The notes under the pieces were generated by a model. That model was not told where the DNA came from. It was given only the letters and a program-made list of their open reading frames with translations, and made no database searches. From assembly GCA_023386675.1 (NCBI GenBank), contig JAEWJG010000025.1, positions 1 to 13,161 on the forward strand: 13,161 nucleotides of DNA, written 5' to 3'. This document shows positions 6,234-11,908 of this stretch, in pieces. The DNA is from Actinomycetes bacterium. Lineage in GTDB: Bacteria; Actinomycetota; Actinomycetes; Actinomycetales; Microbacteriaceae. A program made the translations under genes and the position numbers. Each line of letters starts with the position of its first letter. Position 1 is the stretch's first letter.

Positions 6234-7697
6234 TCAGACTCCGAACGGGTTCGGCGTGAGCGTGTACTTCGTGTTCAGGTACTCGTGGATGCCCTCGAAG
6301 CCGCCCTCGCGGCCGAGCCCCGACTGCTTCACGCCGCCGAACGGCGCCGCCGCATTGGACACGACGCCCACGTTGAGCCCCATCATCCCCGTCTCCAGAC
6401 GCTCGATCATCCGCTGCCCGCGGGCGAGATCCTTCGTGAAGACGTACGAGACCAGCCCGTATTCGGTGTCGTTCGCGAGCCGTACCGCCTCGTCCTCGTC
6501 GGAGAACCGGATGATCGAGAGCACCGGCCCGAAGATCTCCTGCCGCAGGATCTCGCTGCCCGGCCGCACATCGGTCACCACGGTCGGCTCGAAGAACGTG
6601 CCCGTGGCCTCGACGCGGCCACCGCCGGTCAGCACGGACGCGCCGCGGGTGACCGCGTCTTCCAGCAGCGACGCGGCCTTCTCGACCGCGCCCTCGTTGA
6701 TCAGCGGACCGATCGACACGCCGTCCTCCGTGCCGCGCCCGACCTTCAGCCCGTTCACCCGCTCGGTGACGCGCCGCGCGAACTCGTCCGCGACGTCCCG
6801 GTGCACGATGAACCGGTTGGCCGCGGTGCAGGCCTCCCCGATGTTGCGGAACTTGGCGAGCATCGCGCCGTCGACCGCCCGGTCGAGGTCGGCGTCGTCG
6901 AACACGACGAACGGTGCGTTGCCGCCTAGCTCCATGGAGGTGCGCAGCACGTTCTCGGACGCCTGCTGCAGCAGCTTGCGCCCCACCTCGGTGGACCCGG
7001 TGAAGGAGAGCTTGCGCAGCCGCGGGTCGGCGATGATCGGCGCCGAGACCTTGCCGGACGTCGTGGTCGTCACGACGTTGAGCACGCCGCCCGGCAGCCC
7101 CGCGTCCTCCAGCAGCTTCGCGAAGTACAGGGTCGTCAGCGGCGTCAGCTCCGCCGGCTTGATCACGACGGTGCAGCCCGCGGCCAGCGCGGGCGCGATC
7201 TTGCGGGTCGCCATCGCGAGCGGGAAGTTCCACGGCGTGATGAGGAAGCACGGGCCGACGGGGTGCTGGCTCACGATCATCCGTCCGGTGCCCTCCGGAT
7301 TCGCGCCGTAGCGGCCCTGGATGCGGACAGCCTCCTCCGAGAACCAGCGCAGGAACTCGCCGCCGTAGGTGACCTCACCGGAGGCCTCGGCGAGGGGCTT
7401 GCCCATCTCCAGCGTCATGAGCAGCGCGAACTCGTCCCGCCGCTCCTGCAGAAGGTCGAACGCGCGGCGGAGGATCTCCCCGCGCTCGCGCGCCGGCGTC
7501 GCGGCCCAGTCGTCCGCGGCCGCGACCGCCGCGTCGAGCGCCCGGACGCCGTCCTCGGGCGACGCGTCGGCGATCTCCTTGATGCGGTCGCCGGTGGCGG
7601 GGTCGAAGACCGGGAACGTGCCGGCCGACCCGGACGTCCACTCCCCTCCGATGTACAGTCCGTCGGGCACGCGCTCCAGCAGAGCCTTCTCATCCAT
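6234..7697 (-). CDS. NAD(P)-dependent aldehyde dehydrogenase, succinate-semialdehyde dehydrogenase-like
   Basis: A complete aldehyde dehydrogenase of 487 residues. It shows TPWNFP with N157, IKPAE with cofactor-site K180, FTGSTEVG (232-239), general base E256 in MELGGN, catalytic C290 in GEACTAANR, and EIFGPVLS (387-394). Overall it is closest in feel to the GabD/succinate-semialdehyde group. The exact aldehyde is not certain from sequence alone. Two starts are possible: the ATG at 7706 directly abuts AGGAGG (7707-7712) with no spacer, whereas the ATG at 7697 leaves 9 nt, so I take 7697. That start overlaps the end of the Lrp/AsnC gene by 8 nt (ATGGATGA). With the thiolase 1 nt downstream, the three genes are almost certainly one transcript. 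Roles in GABA, polyamine or branched-chain acid breakdown are all possible. Confidence 0.92.
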   Translation of the reverse strand: MDEKALLERVPDGLYIGGEWTSGSAGTFPVFDPATGDRIKEIADASPEDGVRALDAAVAAADDWAATPARERGEILRRAFDLLQERRDEFALLMTLEMGKPLAEASGEVTYGGEFLRWFSEEAVRIQGRYGANPEGTGRMIVSQHPVGPCFLITPWNFPLAMATRKIAPALAAGCTVVIKPAELTPLTTLYFAKLLEDAGLPGGVLNVVTTTTSGKVSAPIIADPRLRKLSFTGSTEVGRKLLQQASENVLRTSMELGGNAPFVVFDDADLDRAVDGAMLAKFRNIGEACTAANRFIVHRDVADEFARRVTERVNGLKVGRGTEDGVSIGPLINEGAVEKAASLLEDAVTRGASVLTGGGRVEATGTFFEPTVVTDVRPGSEILRQEIFGPVLSIIRFSDEDEAVRLANDTEYGLVSYVFTKDLARGQRMIERLETGMMGLNVGVVSNAAAPFGGVKQSGLGREGGFEGIHEYLNTKYTLTPNPFGV

Positions 7698-8205
7698 CCG
7701 TCGCATCCTCCTGTTTCGTGTCGTTCGTCGTGTCGTCGCTCGCCACGGTCGCCTGGACGAGCGGGGCCGAGCGGTGGTCGATGGCGGTCGTCAGGGCGAT
7801 GACGGTCGAGGTGTGCACGATCGCCGGATCGCTCGCGATCCGCTCGATCACGCGCTGCAGGTCCACGTTCGACCGTGCGACCGCGCGGATCATCAGGTCG
7901 CCGGGCCCGGTGATCGTGTGGACCTCCAGCACCTCGGGGATGCCGCGCAGATGCTCGACGAGGCTCGGCTCGGGGCCGCCGTCGCCCTGCAGCTCGGCCG
8001 TCACGAACGCGGTCACCGGGTACCCCAGCCGCGCGGTGTCGACCGTCGGCGCGAAATCCCGCACCACGCCGGACCGCTGCAACCGGTCGAGCCGCGCCTG
8101 CACGGTCCCCCGGGCCACCCCCAGCCGACGCGACGCCTCGAACACGCCCAGCCGCGGCTCAGCCGTCAGCAGCGCGATGAGCTCGGCGTCGAGCCTGTCG
8201 ACCAT
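7690..8205 (-). CDS. Lrp/AsnC family transcriptional regulator
   Basis: This 171-residue protein begins with an AsnC-type helix-turn-helix (MVDRLDAELIALL, then ASRRLGVARGTVQARLDRLQ, residues 1-45). A RAM ligand-binding domain follows (about 63-141), with the characteristic GPGDLMIRAVA stretch at 100-110. The last 25 residues are a polar, probably disordered tail rich in D, T and S. Family members bind amino acids or related small acids and control nearby catabolic or transport genes. Here it is the first gene of the cluster, overlapping the aldehyde dehydrogenase start by 8 nt, so it probably regulates its own operon (inference). A GTG 24 nt upstream is in frame, but the ATG at 8205 has a near-perfect AAGGAGG site with a 5-nt spacer and is preferred. 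Confidence 0.92.
   Translation of the reverse strand: MVDRLDAELIALLTAEPRLGVFEASRRLGVARGTVQARLDRLQRSGVVRDFAPTVDTARLGYPVTAFVTAELQGDGGPEPSLVEHLRGIPEVLEVHTITGPGDLMIRAVARSNVDLQRVIERIASDPAIVHTSTVIALTTAIDHRSAPLVQATVASDDTTNDTKQEDATDG
7707..7712 (-). promoter_or_regulatory. Ribosome binding site deciding the aldehyde dehydrogenase start
   Basis: AGGAGG on the minus strand sits 9 nt before the ATG at 7697 and directly against the ATG at 7706. The spacing favours the downstream start. The site is inside the end of the AsnC gene, as expected for coupled translation. Confidence 0.6.
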
Positions 8206-8210
8206 GCGGC

Positions 8211-8217
8211 CCTCCTT
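8211..8217 (-). promoter_or_regulatory. Ribosome binding site deciding the AsnC start
   Basis: AAGGAGG on the minus strand is 5 nt before the ATG at 8205. It excludes the in-frame GTG at 8229, which lies upstream of this site. Confidence 0.75.
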
Positions 8218-8229
8218 CGGTCCTCGCAC

Positions 8230-8238
8230 ATCGTACGA
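8230..8238 (-). promoter_or_regulatory. Possible -10 box and small palindrome upstream of the AsnC gene
   Basis: On the minus strand TACGAT (8235-8230) fits TANNNT and lies in the 47-nt gap between the hydrolase stop and the AsnC start. It overlaps a perfect 8-bp palindrome TCGTACGA (8231-8238), which could be an operator half for the regulator. The matching -35 is weak (TCCTGA at a 17-nt spacer, at the end of the hydrolase gene). The cluster could instead be read through from the genes upstream. Confidence 0.3.
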
Positions 8239-8252
8239 CGCAGGGTGCGCGG

Positions 8253-8984
8253 TCAGGAGTACGGGGCCGAAGCTCCCAGGAACGGCAGGGCGGCCTGCTT
8301 GAACCCGCGCGCGCTCAGCGTGGTCACGTGGTTGCGCTTGGGCAGCGCGACCAGCTCCGCCCCGAGCAGCCGGGCGGCCTCCGGTGCGCCTTCGGCGACG
8401 GGGTCCGCGTCACCGACGACCAGCATCGTCGGCACCGCGCTCGCCAGCGGCAGCGGATGCGCGGCCATGCCTGCGGCGCACGCGGCGAGCGCCTCCCGGT
8501 CGACACCGGGTGCCGTGCGCAGGGAGGCGAGAAGCGGCGCGAGCGGGCTGGCCGCGTCGAGCATCGGCGCGTCGTCCCGCAGCGCGGACTGCACGGCCGA
8601 GACACCCCAACGGCCGAACTGCTCGACCGTTCCGACGCCTCCGACCACGAGACGACGGACGCGGTGCGGCGCCATCCCCACCAGCGCGAGCGCGACCCAG
8701 CTGCCCATGGAGTAGCCGATCGCGTCCACCCGGTCGATGCCCTGCTCGTCCAGCACGGCGACGAGGTCCTGCGCCAGCAGGTCGGGCGAGTACGCGTCGG
8801 GATCGTGCGGGGCGTCGCTGCCGCCATGACCGCGCAGGTCGGGCACGATCGCGCCGCGACCGGCCTCGGCGAGCGCCTGCACCCATCCCGTCGCCTCCCA
8901 GGTGAGCGCTCCGGTGGAGGCGAAGCCGTGCACCAGCAGAGCGGGATCGGCGCCGGGATGCCGGTCGACGTGGAGGCGCGTCAT
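8253..8984 (-). CDS. Alpha/beta hydrolase
   Basis: A 243-residue alpha/beta-hydrolase-fold protein. It has the oxyanion-hole segment VHGFAST (18-24), PDLRGHGGSD (48-57), the nucleophile elbow GYSMGS with S92, the acid region VVGDADPV (D192 or D194) and the base H219 in KRNHVTT. It has no signal peptide or membrane helix and should be cytosolic. The substrate is not evident; the general resemblance is to esterases and ester or lactone hydrolases of the MhpC/BioH type. The ATG overlaps the stop of the MMPL transporter gene as ATGA, and the GGAGG stretch directly abuts the ATG with no spacer. Translation therefore most likely depends on ribosomes finishing the transporter gene. The pairing suggests a substrate related to the exported molecule (inference). 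An upstream extension of the frame is possible but adds an arginine-rich, non-homologous segment. Confidence 0.88.
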   Translation of the reverse strand: MTRLHVDRHPGADPALLVHGFASTGALTWEATGWVQALAEAGRGAIVPDLRGHGGSDAPHDPDAYSPDLLAQDLVAVLDEQGIDRVDAIGYSMGSWVALALVGMAPHRVRRLVVGGVGTVEQFGRWGVSAVQSALRDDAPMLDAASPLAPLLASLRTAPGVDREALAACAAGMAAHPLPLASAVPTMLVVGDADPVAEGAPEAARLLGAELVALPKRNHVTTLSARGFKQAALPFLGASAPYS

Positions 8985-11221
8985 CCTCCCACTCTCGCCG
9001 ACGCCTGCTCGGCGGGCAAGCCGCGCGCGGTGTCGACCTTCGCGCGCTCGACGTTCGTCCGATCGCGCCACAGCTTCGACGGCCACCAGATGGCACGCCC
9101 GATGTCGTATGACGCCGCCGGAACCAGCAGCGAACGCACGACGACCGTATCCAGGAGCACCCCGAACGCGACGATGAACGCGATTTGCACGAGGAACAGG
9201 ATCGGGATGACCGCGAGCGCGGCGAAGGTCGCTGCGAGCACGACCCCGGCCGAGGTGATCACGCTGCCGGTGAGGCCCAGACCCCGCAGGATGCCGGGTC
9301 GCGTTCCGAGGTGGAGGGACTCCTCCCGCACGCGCGTCATCAGGAAGATGTTGTAGTCCACGCCGAGGGCCACGAGGAACACGAAACCGAACAGCGGCAC
9401 GGCCGCATCCGCCCCGGGGAAGCGGAAGACGTCGTTGAACACGAGCGCCGAGACGCCCAGCGCGGCCGCGTATGAGAGCACGACGCTGCCGATGAGCAGC
9501 ACCGGCGCGAGGATCGACCGGAGCAGCAGCATGAGGACGATCAGGATGACGGCGAGCACGATCGGGATGATCTTCGCCAGGTCGCTCTGCGCGGTCTCGT
9601 TGGTGTCAAGCGCGATCGCCGTGACACCCCCGACGAGCACGTCGCCGGACAGGCTGCCGCGCAGTTCCTTCACCACGGCCTCGGCCTTCGCCGAGTCGGG
9701 TTCGGACGCCAGGGTCGCCTGGATGAGGACGTGGCCGTCCTTGACGACCGGTGCCGCCTCCGTCCCCGGCCGGCCGCCACCGGTGTAGAACGCGGCCGAC
9801 GCGATGCCGTCGGTCTTCTCGGCCTTGGCGAGCACCGCATCCCGGTCGGCCTCCGGGGCCACGATCAGCACGGGCGAGCCCGAGCCCGCGTCGAAATGCT
9901 TCGCCACCACGGCCTGGCCGTCGACGGCGTCCGACTGCGACAGGATGACGTCGGTCTGCTGCACACCGTTCGCCTTGAGCTGCGTCAGACCCAGGGCGCA
10001 CGCGGCCAGCAGGACCAACGAGACGATCCAGGTGACGCGCGGACGCCGGGCGATCAATCCGCCGACACGGCGCCAGAGGCCGCGGACGCCCTCGAGTCCG
10101 GTGAGCGTGACGCCCTCCACGTGCTTGTGCGGGCGCCCGCCGACGACCGGGCGGAACGGCCAGAAGGACGCGCGGCCGAACACCGCGAGCAACGCAGGCA
10201 GCAGCGTCAGCGCCGACAACAGCGAGAACACGATGCCGATCGCGGCGATGGGGCCGAGGCTCTTGTTCGAGTTGAGGTCGGAGAACAACAGGCAGAGCAG
10301 CGCGAGGATGACGGTCGCGCCGCTGGCGAGGATCGGCTCGAAGGACGACCGCCACGCGCGCAGGATGGCGACCCAGCGCGACGGCTCCTGCTCGAGGGCC
10401 TCGCGGTAGCGGGCGACGAGCAGCAGCGAGTAGTCGGTCGCCGCGCCGATGACCAGGATGGACAGGATGCCCTGGCTCTGGCCGGACAGCTTGATCCAGC
10501 CCCACAGCGCGAACAGGTACACGAAGACGATCGCGGCGCACAGCGCGAAGACCGACGTGAAGAGCACGAGGAACGGCAGCAGCAGTGCCCGGTAGACCAG
10601 CAGCAGGATCAGGAACACCGCCGCGACCGCGACCAGCAGCAGGATGCCGTCGATGCCGCCGAACGCGTTCACCAGGTCGGCGGTGAGACCGGCCGGTCCG
10701 GTGACCCAGGCCCGCGCGCCGTCCGGGACGGCATCCGCCACGGCGGCCCGGAGGTCGGCGACGACGCTCTTCACCCCGTTCGAGTCGGACACCGGGACGA
10801 TGTACTCGACCGCGCGTCCGTCCTCCGACGGGATCGGTCCGGCGACGCTGGTCGTCTCGCCCTCCGCCGGCGCCTGCACGCCCTTCACGGCGCCGAGTTT
10901 CGCTCCCAGGTCGGCGTACGTCGTACCGAGCTCGCTCTTCGGGATCGTGTTTTCGGCCTCCACGACGACGATCGCCGGGATGGCGCCCGAGTCCGTGAAG
11001 CGCTTCTGCCACTCCTGCACTTCGGTGGACTCGGCGCTGGCCGGCAGGAACGCCGCCTGGTCGTTGCTCGAGACCCCGGAGAGCTTGCCGAAGGTCGGGC
11101 CGCCGATCCCGGCGAGCGTCAGCCAGACGAGGATCAGGACGGCGGGGACGACGATCCGCAGCCAGCGGGCGGGCTCACGCATGGGGCGCTTCGGTGCGGT
11201 CTCCGCCGTCTCGATCGACAC
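8981..11221 (-). CDS. MMPL family transporter (RND superfamily)
   Basis: A 746-residue inner-membrane transporter with the two-fold MMPL arrangement: helix 1 (about 21-41), a first extracytoplasmic domain (about 45-185), helices 2-6 (about 190-350), a cytoplasmic loop, helix 7 (about 397-415), a second extracytoplasmic domain (about 416-548) and helices 8-12 (about 550-705). The proton-relay Asp-Tyr pairs typical of MmpL proteins are present twice, GAATDYSLLLVARYRE (D263, Y264) and GVDYNIFLMTRVREE (D622, Y623). Family members export lipids or small hydrophobic molecules using the proton gradient. The start is a GTG with AGGAGG 4 nt upstream (11226-11231). Promoter and operator are visible just upstream. 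It overlaps the following hydrolase gene by 4 nt. At 746 residues it is of the shorter YdfJ/MmpL type and lacks the long C-terminal tail seen in MmpL3. Confidence 0.94.
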   Translation of the reverse strand: MSIETAETAPKRPMREPARWLRIVVPAVLILVWLTLAGIGGPTFGKLSGVSSNDQAAFLPASAESTEVQEWQKRFTDSGAIPAIVVVEAENTIPKSELGTTYADLGAKLGAVKGVQAPAEGETTSVAGPIPSEDGRAVEYIVPVSDSNGVKSVVADLRAAVADAVPDGARAWVTGPAGLTADLVNAFGGIDGILLLVAVAAVFLILLLVYRALLLPFLVLFTSVFALCAAIVFVYLFALWGWIKLSGQSQGILSILVIGAATDYSLLLVARYREALEQEPSRWVAILRAWRSSFEPILASGATVILALLCLLFSDLNSNKSLGPIAAIGIVFSLLSALTLLPALLAVFGRASFWPFRPVVGGRPHKHVEGVTLTGLEGVRGLWRRVGGLIARRPRVTWIVSLVLLAACALGLTQLKANGVQQTDVILSQSDAVDGQAVVAKHFDAGSGSPVLIVAPEADRDAVLAKAEKTDGIASAAFYTGGGRPGTEAAPVVKDGHVLIQATLASEPDSAKAEAVVKELRGSLSGDVLVGGVTAIALDTNETAQSDLAKIIPIVLAVILIVLMLLLRSILAPVLLIGSVVLSYAAALGVSALVFNDVFRFPGADAAVPLFGFVFLVALGVDYNIFLMTRVREESLHLGTRPGILRGLGLTGSVITSAGVVLAATFAALAVIPILFLVQIAFIVAFGVLLDTVVVRSLLVPAASYDIGRAIWWPSKLWRDRTNVERAKVDTARGLPAEQASARVGG

Positions 11222-11227
11222 TTAGCC

Positions 11228-11258
11228 TCCTGATTACTAGATGAGCTAGCAATCAGGA
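11228..11258. promoter_or_regulatory. 13-bp-arm inverted repeat, probable operator of the MMPL gene
   Basis: Bases 11228-11240 pair with 11246-11258 with one mismatch (11236/11250) around a 5-nt centre; the core reads CTAG-N5-CTAG flanked by GATT and AATC. It covers the -10 box, the expected transcription start and the AGGAGG of the MMPL gene. Bound repressor would thus shut off expression. Size and symmetry fit a MarR- or TetR-type dimer. No such regulator is encoded in this window. Confidence 0.7.
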
Positions 11259-11284
11259 TAGCGCGATCGACGGCACCCGTCGAG
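11255..11284 (-). promoter_or_regulatory. Probable promoter of the MMPL-hydrolase unit
   Basis: On the minus strand CTCGAC (11284-11279) and TATCCT (11260-11255) are separated by 18 nt and resemble -35 and -10 elements. The start point would fall near 11248, about 27 nt before the GTG. The -10 box overlaps the inverted repeat at 11228-11258. Confidence 0.5.
11267..11283. terminator. Small perfect hairpin after pncA (weak terminator candidate)
   Basis: TCGACGG and CCGTCGA form a 7-bp stem with a 3-nt loop, 13 nt past the pncA stop. There is no U-tract on the minus strand, so its strength as a terminator is doubtful. It also lies in the -35/-10 region of the proposed MMPL promoter. Confidence 0.3.
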
Positions 11285-11296
11285 GGTCGGCGGGCG

Positions 11297-11872
11297 TCAG
11301 TCGACGAGTTCGGCCCCGGCGTGCGCCAGCTCCGCGAGCGCCGCCTCCGAGCTCGCCGGGGCGACGCCGGCGATCAGCGACGTCAGGATGCGCACCGTCC
11401 GCCCGTGCCCCAGCGCGTCGAGGGCCGACGCTCGCACGCAGTAGTCGGTCGCGATACCGGCGACGTCGACCGCGTGGATGCCGTGCTCCTCCAGCAGTTC
11501 GTGCACGGTCGCGCCCGACGCGGTCCGACCCTCGAACAGCGAGTACGCCGGCACGCCCTGGCCCTTGTGCACGTGATGGGTCACCCGCTCGGTGTCGAAG
11601 GACGGGTGATAGGCCGCGCCGGGCGTCCCGGCGACGCAGTGCACCGGCCAGCTGCTCTCGAAGTCCGGCTCGTCGTCCCCGGCGAAGTGACCGCCGTTGT
11701 CGTTGTCGCCGTCGTGCCAGTCCCGGCTGGCGACGATGATCTCGTACTCGTCGGCGTGCGCGCGGAGATGGTCGGTCACGCCCTGAGCGACCGCCGCTCC
11801 TCCGTCGACCCCGAGAGCGCCGCCCTCTGTGAAGTCGTTCTGCACATCCACGATGAAGAGCGCCTTGCCCAT
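11297..11872 (-). CDS. pncA: Nicotinamidase (PncA-like, isochorismatase-fold)
   Basis: A 191-residue cysteine hydrolase that should convert nicotinamide to nicotinate and ammonia in NAD salvage. The catalytic triad is visible as D9 (FIVDVQNDF), K103 (VHKGQG) and C145 (GIATDYCVRA). Metal-site residues are D51 and H53 (SRDWH), with H62 as a further histidine candidate. WPVHCVAGTPGA (75-86) is the expected substrate-side segment. Length and motif order match PncA rather than isochorismatase or ureidoacrylate hydrolase. GGAGG lies 4 nt before the ATG at 11872. The gene starts 36 nt after the dacB stop on the same strand, so the two may be co-transcribed. It would confer pyrazinamide activation if the family behaviour holds (inference). 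Confidence 0.92.
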   Translation of the reverse strand: MGKALFIVDVQNDFTEGGALGVDGGAAVAQGVTDHLRAHADEYEIIVASRDWHDGDNDNGGHFAGDDEPDFESSWPVHCVAGTPGAAYHPSFDTERVTHHVHKGQGVPAYSLFEGRTASGATVHELLEEHGIHAVDVAGIATDYCVRASALDALGHGRTVRILTSLIAGVAPASSEAALAELAHAGAELVD

Positions 11873-11908
11873 CCGTCCTCCCGAGGTCGGTCGCCGGCCG
11901 CTGACGGC

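Noticed and set aside
4685..6259. Plus-strand open frame of 524 codons across the SDR and thiolase genes
   Set aside because: It spans two real genes and their intergenic gap on the other strand, has no domain pattern and no ribosome site.
7698..7706. Earlier ATG for the aldehyde dehydrogenase (adds three residues)
   Set aside because: It directly abuts AGGAGG with no spacer, while the ATG at 7697 has a workable 9-nt spacing.
8985..9086. Upstream extension of the hydrolase by 34 residues
   Set aside because: It overlaps the transporter gene further, is arginine-rich and has no fold similarity. The ATGA junction gives a natural start.
9731..11233. Long open frame on the plus strand opposite the MMPL gene (500 codons)
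   Set aside because: The composition is extremely rich in R, D, E and Q, as expected from antisense of a hydrophobic protein. The opposite strand has clear transmembrane helices and Asp-Tyr motifs.
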